A DNA stretch of 32,743 nt, from assembly GCA_016213825.1 (NCBI GenBank), contig JACQZP010000029.1, positions 1 to 32,743 of the forward strand, read 5' to 3'. A model generated the notes under the pieces. It saw nothing but the letters and a program-made list of their open reading frames with translations. It was not told the DNA's origin and ran no database searches. The position numbers were made by a program, and so were the translations under genes. Origin of the DNA: Acetobacterium woodii. GTDB taxonomy: Bacteria; Bacillota; Clostridia; Eubacteriales; Eubacteriaceae. Below are positions 7,605 to 17,900 of the stretch, in pieces; position 1 is the first letter of the stretch, and every line of letters starts with the position of its first letter.

Positions 7605-8453
7605 CTAATCTCTTCGAATCAGATTTAGCAGCTTTTCAAAAAATCCTGGTTCTGTTTTTACTTCTTCCACAACTTTTGTTTCATCTGGTATTTCCACACC
7701 TTCTGCAGCGAGGGCATAAGAAACTTTTCCCATATGCGTGTTTTGAGCAGAAACATAAGAAACCGGTACATCACTCGTTGGCACTGCATTGATTGTCACA
7801 TCATCCATCTCAAAATCCTTTACTTCCGTTGTCACTTCAAACTCTGCCTCCGTTGCTGGCATCACCATAAAAGTCAGCTTCTCATCAGAACCGGCATCAG
7901 ACAGCTCCGCACCGTTTGCCTGAATATTTTTACACTTCTCGGTATCCAGGTTTAGCCCAATCTGAAGCCGGTAGTTATTAAAAAAGGTGTCATTAACTTG
8001 AGCTGGATTTTTCAGAGCCTTGATATGCATTTTCAGATTCCCATCAGCTCCAGCTAATTCATCCAGCTTTACGCTCTTATCATCCAAAGTATAGGAAATT
8101 TCAAATTTCCAGGGCAGTTGCGCATTATTAAGCTCACCCTGATAAAAGAATTTCCCATTCTCTGAGTAAAAACTGTATTCATCCTCATCTTTTTCAATGG
8201 TGTCCAGATTGGTAAGGTTTTTAACCACTGCATAATCACCATAATCAGTTATTTCCCCTTCTTTTGTAACTGTAAAGGTATTGACGACATAAGAATTTAT
8301 CACTTTCCCCTCATAATCCAATGAAACATAGACATTTTCATTTTTAGAATATTCTGCATCTGAAGCAGCAAAAACGCCCGTTGTCAATGACAACCCCAAT
8401 CCAACTGTTATTGCGCCAATGGTAAGTCCTTTGACTATTGTCTTTTTATTCAT
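7605..8453 (-). CDS. Secreted YhgE-like partner of an MMPL exporter
   Basis: A clear signal peptide (MNKKTIVKGLTIGAITVGLG, ending VFAAS) is followed by extracellular beta-rich sequence. The opening NENVYVSLDYEGKVINSYVV and the middle YTLDDKSVKLDELAGADGNL match the conserved opening of YhgE/Pip-type extracellular regions in Firmicutes. The C-terminus ends in a short amphipathic basic helix (FFEKLLNLIRRD). The ATG follows AGGAGG by 8 nt, and the start overlaps the end of the MMPL gene by 8 bp, so translation is probably coupled. It likely acts outside the membrane with the MMPL protein. Long YhgE proteins carry C-terminal transmembrane helices, which this one lacks. Confidence 0.7.
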   Translation of the reverse strand: MNKKTIVKGLTIGAITVGLGLSLTTGVFAASDAEYSKNENVYVSLDYEGKVINSYVVNTFTVTKEGEITDYGDYAVVKNLTNLDTIEKDEDEYSFYSENGKFFYQGELNNAQLPWKFEISYTLDDKSVKLDELAGADGNLKMHIKALKNPAQVNDTFFNNYRLQIGLNLDTEKCKNIQANGAELSDAGSDEKLTFMVMPATEAEFEVTTEVKDFEMDDVTINAVPTSDVPVSYVSAQNTHMGKVSYALAAEGVEIPDETKVVEEVKTEPGFFEKLLNLIRRD

Positions 8454-10641
8454 TCTTATTACCTCCTGTTATCCATGGTACCGAATCATCAACATCATCG
8501 CCAATATTCACCAACATTGTTTCTCCTGATAAAACCGGCACCCGCTTTTTCAGTCCCGATTTATTCCACTGCCCTTCGGGATTGGCATCTTTTTCACCAC
8601 TCTGATAAAAATCTGACTTCCAGGTAGTCAGTGGAATCAGTTTATCGGTCATTAATAGCAATGCCGGCAAGAATAGACACACCAGAACCAAGGGAATCAA
8701 TGCACCTCTCCCGATGAGCATACCCAGCGCAGCAACCATTGCATTGGTTGATACCAGCGCCAGTGAAAAACCTGCGAAGGCAAGAATCGCCGCTGAAACC
8801 AGAATCGCCGAAATGACATCGGTCACTGTTTTTTCCATTGCCTTTTGGGCGGGCATCAGCTTGCGGTTTTTCATGTAATGATCCGTCAGAAAAATTGCAT
8901 AATCGATCGTGGCCCCCATTTGAAGAGCACTCACCACTAGAAAACCAACATAAATTAGACTGCTGCCGGTAAAGAAAGGCACCGCCATATTAATCCAAAT
9001 AGCACATTTAATGGTCAGAATCAATAAGACAGGAATTAGCCAGGATCTAAACATCACCGCAAGTACGATAAATATTGAAAGGACGGTCAGGAAATTGACC
9101 ACCTTATTATCACTTTCCACTGTATTCTTCATATCATAAAGATTAGCACTCTGTCCACAGGACAATGTTTCATCGCCGTAATAAGTAGCCGCTTCAGCAC
9201 GGACATTTTTGACCAGATTAAAAGATTCACTGCTTTCGTCCGGCAGATTTGAAAAAACGATCAACCGAGCATAATTGTCCGAATAAAAATTGTCGGTAAC
9301 GTTATCCGGCACCACTGTTTCCGGTATTTTATTTCCAACCGCCGTAGTATAAGATTCTACCTTAGTGACATAATCCATTTTACTAATGGAATCGGCAAGC
9401 AGCATTTCTTTGGTACTGTCCCCTTTGGGCACAAGCAATACAAGAACATTATCAACGCCAAACTTTTCCTCAATTGTCTGTGTTGCGATGGAATGACCCG
9501 AAGCATCACCACTTCCATAAATGAACTGATTTTCACTTTGGCCTAAGTAACAAAAGAAAGAAATTATAGCAATTACCAGAAAAATCGGGATATGTCTTTT
9601 AACTGCCAGTTTTCCAACCTTTTTAAAACTTGGCAGAAAAGATCTGTGTCTGGTCTTATCAATCCACTTATTGAAAAGCAGAATCATTGCTGGTAAAAAT
9701 GTCAAACAAAATACCAGACTCAACGTCACTCCTTTGACCAGACTTATTCCCATATCCGGACCAATTTTGAAATTCATGGCGATCAACGCCATAAATCCGA
9801 AGATGGCGGTTAAGGCACTGGCCACGATTGTTGCGGTCGAATCTTTCATTGCCAGTTTCATGGCTTTAGCATCATTTTTTTCAGTTTTTCTGCGCGCCGC
9901 AAAACTCGCTGAAAGGATCACCGCATAGTCCAATGAAACTGCCATCTGGAGAATCGGTACGACTGCCAAAGTTACATACGATATTTCCCCCCGAAAAATT
10001 TCGGTTCCAAGATTCAATAACACAGCAGCGCCCATGACCAACAGGTAAATAAAGGGTTCAACCCAACTGGTTGTGGCAAGAATCAGAATTAATATGATCA
10101 GTGGTCCCAACAAACAAACCGCCTTGATGGATTCAGCGGATGCCAACCGTTGAGCATCAGCTTGCTCGACGGCGGTCCCCGACATCATCACCTTGTCCCC
10201 CAACCGTGACTGAATCTGATCGGTGACTGACTGTTCCTTTCCATCAGCAATAGCGACTGAGAAGAGGGCATCCCCATCTTTATAATAATCATCAATAATC
10301 GTCTGATCCTGGTTTTCCAATGGCACATGTGTATCCACTACGTCATCCAGCCAGTTAACTTTTTCAACCCCAGCGATCCCTTCAATCTGTGATTTAAGGG
10401 CCAGGCCCTCTTCAATGCTGACATTTTCCATTAATACATTACAATTGGGAATCGCTTCGCCAAATTCGTTTTTCAATGTGTTGAGCGCAATGGTTGAATT
10501 GGCGTCATCCGGCAAGTAATCAGTCATGTTGTAGTTGATCCCAACCCGAAAAAAGCACAGGGCAGAAATCAAGGTCAAAATTAGTGCAATCAGCACGATG
10601 CCTTTTTTATGTTTTACAATACTTTCAGTAAATCGTTCCAC
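8446..10641 (-). CDS. MMPL/RND-superfamily membrane exporter
   Basis: At 731 residues with two homologous halves, this has the RND/MMPL layout: an N-terminal helix, a large extracellular loop, then a helix bundle, repeated. Each half carries the family's intramembrane DY motif: AVSLDYAVILSAS in the first and GATIDYAIFLTDHY in the second, the proton-relay positions of MmpL-type pumps. The extracellular loop begins NYNMTDYLPDDANSTIALN, typical of Firmicute members. The GTG start at 10639-10641 follows AAGGAGG by 6 nt. It leads the operon with the secreted partner and ATPase, and is divergent from an OmpR-type two-component system. Likely substrates are lipids or amphiphilic antimicrobials, by family inference only. 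Confidence 0.92.
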   Translation of the reverse strand: MERFTESIVKHKKGIVLIALILTLISALCFFRVGINYNMTDYLPDDANSTIALNTLKNEFGEAIPNCNVLMENVSIEEGLALKSQIEGIAGVEKVNWLDDVVDTHVPLENQDQTIIDDYYKDGDALFSVAIADGKEQSVTDQIQSRLGDKVMMSGTAVEQADAQRLASAESIKAVCLLGPLIILILILATTSWVEPFIYLLVMGAAVLLNLGTEIFRGEISYVTLAVVPILQMAVSLDYAVILSASFAARRKTEKNDAKAMKLAMKDSTATIVASALTAIFGFMALIAMNFKIGPDMGISLVKGVTLSLVFCLTFLPAMILLFNKWIDKTRHRSFLPSFKKVGKLAVKRHIPIFLVIAIISFFCYLGQSENQFIYGSGDASGHSIATQTIEEKFGVDNVLVLLVPKGDSTKEMLLADSISKMDYVTKVESYTTAVGNKIPETVVPDNVTDNFYSDNYARLIVFSNLPDESSESFNLVKNVRAEAATYYGDETLSCGQSANLYDMKNTVESDNKVVNFLTVLSIFIVLAVMFRSWLIPVLLILTIKCAIWINMAVPFFTGSSLIYVGFLVVSALQMGATIDYAIFLTDHYMKNRKLMPAQKAMEKTVTDVISAILVSAAILAFAGFSLALVSTNAMVAALGMLIGRGALIPLVLVCLFLPALLLMTDKLIPLTTWKSDFYQSGEKDANPEGQWNKSGLKKRVPVLSGETMLVNIGDDVDDSVPWITGGNKNE

Positions 10642-11080
10642 TTTTTTCCTCCTTTTTGTTAAATGACTCAGGTTTGGTGAAAATTGTCGGTTTCAATCTC
10701 TCTTTCTATTCCTCCTTTAAAGTGTTATATTTTGCTTTGTCTATCCACTATTTTCATCGGCCTATCACCGAGACAAAGTATAACTTTGTAAGGTAACATC
10801 AAAGTAAAAACATATATTTTTTTCTGCATTTTTAAAATCTTTACTTTTTCTACTTAATAATCCGGTTGATTACTAGATAAAGCTTTTTAGTTTATCCTGT
10901 CATTATTAATAAAACCAGCTCAACCTATTGTTGGAAGACGAAGTTTCTGCTAGTATTATGTGATATGCTTATGTTTTTTACGTTGTTGTTACTTTTAAAA
11001 AATATAATATTGTAGAACTAAACTTATTTATTTGAGAAAGTGGATGTAATTTAGCAGAAATACATTCTTTAGGAGATTAT
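10642..11080. other. Divergent intergenic regulatory region
   Basis: About 440 bp separate the exporter operon from the two-component system with no supported gene. It holds the 17-bp palindrome at 10773-10789, a second AAAGGAGG (minus strand, 10711-10718) not next to any ATG, and a TATAAT at 11003-11008 upstream of the response regulator without a good -35. Confidence 0.5.
10773..10789. promoter_or_regulatory. 17-bp palindrome, putative operator of the exporter operon
   Basis: ACAAAGT (10773-10779) and ACTTTGT (10783-10789) are perfect reverse complements with a 3-nt centre. On the minus strand a TATACT hexamer falls inside the palindrome, so a bound protein would cover a possible -10 of the exporter promoter. 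It is about 130 bp upstream of the MMPL GTG. Confidence 0.45.
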
Positions 11081-11755
11081 ATGGCGACTATTCTTATAGC
11101 AGAAGATGATATGAATATTCAATTACTGATGACCGAACGGCTTACGCCATTCTACACTATTTTGTGTGCCAATAATGGCGATGAAGCTCTGACAATTATT
11201 GAAAACCAACCCATTGATCTATTGATTACAGATATTATGATGCCTGAAATGGATGGCTTTGAACTGATTAAAACGCTGCGCCAGGATAACTATCAGCTCC
11301 CTGTGCTGATTCTCACTGCCAAACAATCCTTTGACGATAAACAGACGGGTTTTTACTATGGTACGGATGACTATCTAACAAAGCCCGTTAATTATGATGA
11401 GCTTCATTGGCGCATCGATGCTTTGCTTCGTCGAGCCAATATTGCCAATGAAAAAATAATCCGTATCGGCGATGTCGTCATCGATCAATCCGGCTATACC
11501 TTTTTTAAAGGCGACCGCAAAGTAGATCTTAATAAAAAAGAATTTGAGTTACTTTTTAAATTTCTTTCATATCCCGGAGTGATTTTTACAAAAAATCAGC
11601 TTCTTGATGATATCTGGGGGTTCGACTCAGAAAGCAGTGAAGATACTGTCAAAACCCATATCAATCGCTTGCGAAATCAAGTTTCTGAATTTAATGAATT
11701 CCAGATAATTACCATAAAAGGACTAGGTTACAAAGGTGTTATTAATGAATCATGA
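11081..11755 (+). CDS. OmpR/PhoB-family response regulator
   Basis: This 224-residue regulator has a complete receiver: acidic pocket E8, D9, D10; phosphoacceptor D51 (ITDIMMPEMDG); T79 and K101 (LTKP). The DNA-binding winged helix follows, with VDLNKKEFELLFKF, LDDIWG, and the recognition segment SSEDTVKTHINRLRNQV. The ATG follows AGGAG by a normal spacing. It overlaps the sensor kinase gene, so the two are cotranscribed. Divergence from the MMPL exporter operon suggests that operon as a target. No mutation of key residues is seen. Confidence 0.94.
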   Translation: MATILIAEDDMNIQLLMTERLTPFYTILCANNGDEALTIIENQPIDLLITDIMMPEMDGFELIKTLRQDNYQLPVLILTAKQSFDDKQTGFYYGTDDYLTKPVNYDELHWRIDALLRRANIANEKIIRIGDVVIDQSGYTFFKGDRKVDLNKKEFELLFKFLSYPGVIFTKNQLLDDIWGFDSESSEDTVKTHINRLRNQVSEFNEFQIITIKGLGYKGVINES

Positions 11756-12815
11756 AGCAGAAAAGAAGGATACACATCAATTTAAGACAAAAAAAATGAA
11801 AACCTCTCAATACATCACACTCTGGTTAGTCATACCAAGCCTGTTAATTATTATCGGTTCCATTAGTATTGCAGCTTTTGTTGACTACGTTGTCAACGTC
11901 TGGGTTTATCACAATCTGGACTATCACCCTATTGCAGCTCTTGGCATGATTTTTCCCATGGAAATTCTGATGGGCAGCCTCTATATTGTCTTTTCAAAAC
12001 TCTTTTACAGCTATACTGCTGAACTAGCTAATGCTATTTCAAAAATTGCCAATGGCGAGTTCAATGTTTTACTGGAAGAAAATCATGGTGGGCCTTTAAA
12101 AGAAGTCTATCAGAATTTCAATCTGATGAGCAAAGAGCTGACAGGTGTTCAAACCCTCCGTAATGATTTTATCAACGACTTTTCTCATGAGTTCAAAACG
12201 CCTTTATCTTCCATCAACGGATTTGCCAACCTTCTGCTTGAGGGCGATCTGTCCCCTGAACGTGAACAACAATATTTAACGATCATTGCCAAAGAAAGTG
12301 CCCGACTTGCCGACCTGACACAAAGCCAACTGCTGCTTTCTAAAATTGAATCCCAGCAGATCATTGTTAATAAAACCCCTTTTTCCCTGGATGAGCAAAT
12401 CCGGCAATGCGTGATCATCCTTTCTTCAAAATGGGAATCTAAACAATTGAATCTTTCTCTGGAACTGACGCGGATTACCTACACCGGTGATGCGGCCTTA
12501 CTGCAGCATCTTTGGCTTAATCTTTTAAGCAATGCCATCAAATATACACCGGATCACGGTGACCTCTCCATTAGTTCCAATATAGAAAAGGAGCATGTTC
12601 AAATAAGTATTAGTGATACCGGCATCGGTATACCTCAATCGGAACTGGATATAATTTTTAATAAATACTACCAATCCAACCCAAGCTATGCCACTAAAGG
12701 CCTGGGGTTGGGACTTTGCATTGTTAAACGGATCATTACTTTGTGCAATGGTTCCCTCCAGGTTGAAAGTTCACCCGGTTCCGGTAGTACCTTTACTGTG
12801 ATACTACCTCGATAA
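11745..12815 (+). CDS. Membrane sensor histidine kinase
   Basis: I prefer ATG 11745 (AAAGG 8 nt upstream) over the GTG at 11736, giving 356 residues and an 11-bp overlap with the response regulator. Two transmembrane helices (about 24-46 and 63-85) enclose only a short external loop of about 15 residues, so it senses within or near the membrane, like kinases associated with exporters. A HAMP-like linker leads to the H-box DFSHEFKTPL (H148), N-box LLSNAIKYTP, G1 DTGIGIP and G2 KGLGLGL. All catalytic motifs are intact. Its cognate is the overlapping OmpR-type regulator. Confidence 0.93.
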   Translation: MNHEAEKKDTHQFKTKKMKTSQYITLWLVIPSLLIIIGSISIAAFVDYVVNVWVYHNLDYHPIAALGMIFPMEILMGSLYIVFSKLFYSYTAELANAISKIANGEFNVLLEENHGGPLKEVYQNFNLMSKELTGVQTLRNDFINDFSHEFKTPLSSINGFANLLLEGDLSPEREQQYLTIIAKESARLADLTQSQLLLSKIESQQIIVNKTPFSLDEQIRQCVIILSSKWESKQLNLSLELTRITYTGDAALLQHLWLNLLSNAIKYTPDHGDLSISSNIEKEHVQISISDTGIGIPQSELDIIFNKYYQSNPSYATKGLGLGLCIVKRIITLCNGSLQVESSPGSGSTFTVILPR

Positions 12816-12939
12816 TATTGGTAATTTGACATCTATATAAAGCCCATATTTATGGTTAAAAACATTGCCATTGTAGCTGGTTTCCCACAATATTCATCAG
12901 CAAAGTCTGGTTAAAATTTATTTGCTCAAAAATATTTTA

Positions 12940-13863
12940 TCAGTAAAAGACACTTTTCAATGCCTCAACCCGTTTGATAACACTTTGGCGCACAATGTCA
13001 CTGTTTTCAGCAATTTCAAAACCATGGATCGTTCCCTTTGTCTGATTAAACTCAACCGAAATGCCGTTTTCTGTCAAAGCTTTGGCAAAATTTATCCCTT
13101 CATCCCGCAAACAGTCAAATTCAGCAACTTCAATATAGGCATCCGGCAGGTTTTCTAATGAAGTTGCTTCCATGGGTGAGGCATACTCTTTGTTTGAATG
13201 AACCCCTTCACCAAGATAGAGCTGCCACATTTTTTGATTCTGCTTGCCATTCCAAAGCGGGGTATCTGTAAATTCTTTAACTGACTCCGTTATCTGCCGG
13301 GCATCGGTGACCGGATAGATAAGCATCTGAAAGCAGATTTTCGAGGCCTTTCGATCACGAGCCATCAGACAGACAGCCGCTGCCAGGGCCCCGCCGGCAC
13401 TATCTCCGCCAACTGCAATTTTACTGGAATCAATACCAATAGTTGCCGCATTTTGGCAGACCCATTCAAAGGCGGCAAAACAATCTTCAACCCCAACCGG
13501 AAAAGCATGTTTCGGTGCCAACCGATAATCAACAAACACGACTTTACATGGCGTTTTAAGTGCATATTCACAGATTAACTGCTTGTGGAAGGCTGCCGAC
13601 TTCAAGACAAAGGCCCCGCCGTGCAGATAAATCAGACAGGGTAATGCCTCTTTTATGCCCTCTGGTTCATAGATCCTTATCTCAATGGGTTCATTTTGAT
13701 AACCGGGGATCTTTTTTATAATCTCACGCACCCCTTTTTCCGGCTTCTTTTTATTGAAACTTGTCTCGATGATCCCATTCATCAACGGCAGCAGAGCTGG
13801 CGATATCGGCGTTTTCATTTTTTCATATTTTTTAAAGTCGCTATGGATCTTGTATTTCCCCAA
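12940..13863 (-). CDS. Alpha/beta hydrolase, HSL-family esterase/lipase
   Basis: The 307-residue protein has the hormone-sensitive-lipase (fold-3) signature. The oxyanion motif is HGGAF (81-85), the nucleophile elbow GDSAGG holds S155, the acid is D250 in AEFDCLRDEG, and the His is H280 in TIHGFE. YRLAPKHAFP before the elbow is also typical. The start is TTG at 13861-13863, with GGAGG 6 nt upstream. No signal peptide, so cytoplasmic. It likely hydrolyses short-chain acyl esters; the natural substrate is unknown. It converges with the two-component genes on its downstream side. Confidence 0.92.
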   Translation of the reverse strand: MGKYKIHSDFKKYEKMKTPISPALLPLMNGIIETSFNKKKPEKGVREIIKKIPGYQNEPIEIRIYEPEGIKEALPCLIYLHGGAFVLKSAAFHKQLICEYALKTPCKVVFVDYRLAPKHAFPVGVEDCFAAFEWVCQNAATIGIDSSKIAVGGDSAGGALAAAVCLMARDRKASKICFQMLIYPVTDARQITESVKEFTDTPLWNGKQNQKMWQLYLGEGVHSNKEYASPMEATSLENLPDAYIEVAEFDCLRDEGINFAKALTENGISVEFNQTKGTIHGFEIAENSDIVRQSVIKRVEALKSVFY

Positions 13864-13963
13864 CGGTGTCCTCCAAATTTTTAAGTTTAATTTTCAAATC
13901 AAGTTCTGGTAAAAATGTTTTACTCATTTATACCGTTCTTATTAAACCAATGTCACAACAGCC

Positions 13964-14470
13964 TTACTCTTTAACTAATGCATAGAGCTTCATATCTTCT
14001 ACCTGACCATTTTTGATGGCATTTTTTCTTAGAATTCCTTCCAGCTTAAAGCCAGCTTTTTCAAGAATACGACAAGACGCAGGATTTCGTGAAAAAGGTT
14101 CGGCAAAGATTCGAATGATATCCGTCGTTTTAAAAATCAGCTCACAAATCTGTATTACCGCACTTGTTCCGTAGCCTTGTCCCCAATAGGGCTCGCCAAT
14201 ATAATAACCCAACTCAGCTGTTTTTGAATGGATATTATCTTTTCGAAAGACGCCAATACTGCCAATTACCTTATCTTCATATGCAATTGCAAAAGCATAG
14301 GTTTGATCTTTATCGGAACGCAACATTGCATTGATATAGTCTTTGGCATTCTCTTCCGTATATGGAAATGGTAAACCATCCCGCAAATTATCGAGGATTT
14401 TTTTGTTACTAAGTGCTTCTGCCAGCTGATGGGCATCTTCAGTCTTCCATTTGCGTATTTTACAATTCAA
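13964..14470 (-). CDS. GNAT acetyltransferase, RimJ/RimL type
   Basis: The protein aligns with Acetyltransf_3 GNAT enzymes. Visible are an N-terminal strand (CKIRKWKTEDAHQLAEAL), KVIGSIGVFRK, the acetyl-CoA loop ELGYYIGEPYWGQGYGTSAV (QGYGT), and the typical end NPASCRILEKAGFKLEGILR. GNATs of this type acetylate N-terminal or small-molecule amines. I take TTG 14468-14470 as the start because GAAGGAG lies 9 nt before it. An in-frame TTG at 14486-14488 would overlap that ribosome binding site. It may share a transcript with the esterase, whose start lies about 100 bp downstream. Confidence 0.88.
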   Translation of the reverse strand: MNCKIRKWKTEDAHQLAEALSNKKILDNLRDGLPFPYTEENAKDYINAMLRSDKDQTYAFAIAYEDKVIGSIGVFRKDNIHSKTAELGYYIGEPYWGQGYGTSAVIQICELIFKTTDIIRIFAEPFSRNPASCRILEKAGFKLEGILRKNAIKNGQVEDMKLYALVKE

Positions 14471-14488
14471 TATAATTTTCTCCTTCAA

Positions 14489-14932
14489 ATAAATTTTATT
14501 AAATATACCAATCGTAAAACTTACGGATATGATTGCAATGCATTTAATTTCCTGCCCTAGGCATATCCCCTGTATGTACGACGAGAATCAAGAGAACTAA
14601 ATTGCTTTGATCAAAAATTATTTAGTTTGATTACATCATTTAATGATCCAGGAAATACCACTTTCCCATTTTTCTTCGTAAGCAGTGCATACGCGTTGGT
14701 TGTTACTACCGATACCATTGGCAAAAGCTACCACCATTTTCATGCATTTGGTAATGTTACTTGGTACTTCCTGTTTATATTTTGGATTCTCCTGCAAACA
14801 ATTCTTCCTTCGCCATGTTCATCCTCTAAACTTTACTTTCTTACTATTTTACCACTTAATCATGCCCCTGGCAAAAATTGCTATCATAGAAAAACAATAT
14901 TATTCGTATTTTAATCAATTAATGCTTTTGTT
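14489..14932. other. Intergenic region, no supported gene
   Basis: Only low-complexity frames are present. On the minus strand two short pieces (MAKEELFAGESKI, and one starting MKMVVAFANGIGSNNQ) sit close together in different frames and could be a decayed small gene, but I recognise neither. No clear terminator hairpin for the kinase-GGDEF gene (3' end at 14933) was found here. Confidence 0.4.
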
Positions 14933-17900
14933 TTAATACTTATGCTTGGAATAAAAAACAAACTGATTCTTTCCGTTATTCTTGGCAAGATACATCGCTT
15001 TATCTGAATTTAAAATCAATTCTTCGGCTGTCATCCCGTCAAAATTCAACAAACTAATACCGATACTCGATGTTACAACGGCTTGAACCCGCAAGTCATC
15101 AAACACAATCGGCATCTCCACAGCCGCTATGATCCGATGGCAAACGCTTTTGATTTCCGAAATCGACTGAACATTTTCCAGAATCAGCACAAACTCGTCT
15201 CCACCCATTCGCGAAACAGTATCACAACCTCGCACCGAAGCTACAAGCCTTTGTGCGACTGTCATCAGAACGAGATCACCCTTGTCGTGACCGTATTGAT
15301 CATTGATGAACTTGAAGCCATCCAGATCAATAAACAAAACCGCCAAATTTGATTTGTTCATACCGGCCAGTTCAATGGAGTGCTCCAGATATGTCTGAAA
15401 CATTCTACGATTCGGCAGATTGGTAAGATAATCATAATTCGCCATTTGTTCAAGTCGCTTTTCAACATTCATTCTTACGGCAATTTCTGCTCGTAACTCC
15501 CGGGTTCTGTCATCAACTAATTGCTGCATATTATTGAATAAATAAGCATTTTCAAGAGAGATAGCCAGCTGTGCCGCAATTATTTTTAACGCCTCGGTAC
15601 GCTGTTTGTCAAATACACCTTCGATCAAATTGTTTTCAAGGTAAAGAAGCCCTTTAAGTTCGCCCTTATTGATCACCGGCAAACACATCACCGATTTACA
15701 ACCATGCGATAAAATATATTCATCACTTCCATAAATATCTGAAGCCGTTGTGTCATCAATAATCACACTCTCATGAGCTCTTTCCACATAATTAAGGATT
15801 TTCAGCGGAAGGCTGCCTGTTTCAACTGGCAGATCAGCCAAAATTGAAAATGATTCGCCTTCTGAATGACCTTCGGCTTGAACAAAGTAATCATCCCCTT
15901 TTTTTATCAGGTAGTAGATATCCTGGGCACCTGAATTTTCAAGCAATACACCGATGAGTCTTTCAAGGATTGCTTCAAGCTTTGTTTCCCCTGAAATTGC
16001 TTGCGATGCGCTAATGATTGCTGAAAAGTCAATTACTGATGAATTTTTTAAGAACATTCCCGAAGAGATACTGATTTTTGAGTTTGACACCGTTTTGGCA
16101 GTAACCGGGCGGTCTTCTCTAAACTTTAAACTGTTGAATCGCAAACGTGATAATACATCGTACTCTTTATTCATCTGTTCAGTTTTTGCGGTTGCTCCCC
16201 AGGATAAATATGCTGAATATGCCTGTTTCAGATAAATCGTCGCTAATCGCAGTGAATCCATTTTCATGAATTGAATACCTGCCAATTCACAGGCCAAAGC
16301 ATAATGATAAATCCGGTTGCTTTCAGCTGCACCGATCATGGCTTTTTCATATAAGACCAACATTTTTTTGTATACATTAAAGGAATCGGTATTTTTATTT
16401 TCAAGCATATACTTTTCGGCTTCAATCAAATCGTACAAATGACGAAAATTACCGGGGGCATCGGCGGCGCGTTCACCGAGCCAAATCTGATTGGTGGTCA
16501 GTTTGCAAATTAGCAAGGTCTTTTCTTCCTCGGTGCACGTTTCACGCTCTATTTTTTTGCAAATAGCAAGTGAATTGAGAAAATTATGCAAGACATTTGC
16601 ATAAAAGCCGGTTATTGACGGCATTAATGGTGCCGCCTTTTCGGTCAGTTCAAATACCGTATCAAAATCCAGATAAATTGCTGCCGAAAGGGATCGCAGC
16701 GTATAATAAAAACAAAGTGCCATATTGTTTTCACTGACTTCCCGAAGATGTGCCGCTTCATTAAAACCACTATCATTAAAACTGCCCTGCGAACCTGTCG
16801 TTACCAGTGATTTGCACAATTGCCGAAACGCTATAAAGCTTCCGTAAGCATGGATATTCCCATGTTGTTGGGCAAATGCCAAGGCCGTATCCGACTCGGC
16901 GACCAACTCATCTATATTTCCGCACGTTTCAAGGATCATCTGCTGGGTCGTAAAATAAGTGAAACAGGCAAACTCAAAATCGCCAACGGTGATGTTACCA
17001 CTGCATGATTCCCGGGCATAGATCATACAATTCTTTAGATCTTCAAACCAATGGCAATTAATCAGGGCAAACAAATGATACATCCGAAATATCCGGTATC
17101 CGTTTTTTTCAGCTAATGTCATGGCACTGCGAACAAGATGATAGGATAACGTGTAATCATTTCGAAACGGGATCAATAACAGCGTCAAACTGCCATAGAG
17201 CGATAGCCCATCTGGGGTATAGCCGTTTTCAAGCACCCGCTTGGCACTGGTAATAATCGCCCAGAATGAGAAAAGCGGATTATAGAAAAAGCCCGCTGTG
17301 CAAATCCGGTTTAAAATCTTGCCAATCGAAAATTCCAATACACAATCGGCCTCTGGCAGGGCTTCAACTCCTGGAAACGCCTCGTTATTAATTTCATCAT
17401 AGAAGATCGCTATTTCCTTTAAAATTGTGTTTAACAAATCATCCGCCGGAAAATGGATCCCTAATTTCTCCAATAGTGCAATCCCCAGCATAAATGCATC
17501 CTGATATTGGCCTCGATTAGAAAGGCCAATCGCCTGGAGACAGCAGCTGTCGGTGAGATTAATCGGCTCTGCTGCCATATCTTCAAGCAAAACATAGATG
17601 GCATCTGCTTGCTCATATTTTGCGATGCTGCATAAAGCCAAATGATATTCAAGATACACCGAAAAAATCAAATCATCATCAACGTGCATTTCATCAAAGC
17701 TGTCGATAATTTGCTCCAGATAATGAATAGCCGTATCAAATGCCGAGGCAAGCGATGCCAAATGCGCTACTCGAAGAAGCATATCGGATACCCTTCTTTT
17801 TTCAGTTGCTTCATCAATCATCCTAAAGGCCTTGGAGTAATTATCCGCCATGACAAACTGCTTTTTAGTGTGTTTACCCTTTCCAAAACCGATTTTTTCA

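Noticed and set aside
12816-12939. Terminator between the convergent sensor kinase and esterase genes
   Set aside because: Only a weak 5-bp ATTGT/ACAAT pairing without GC-rich stem or T-run, which is not enough to call.
14627-14936. Two overlapping plus-strand ORFs in the intergenic region before the kinase-GGDEF gene
   Set aside because: Low-complexity translations without a ribosome binding site or recognisable domain; the two frames overlap each other, as expected of noncoding AT-rich DNA.
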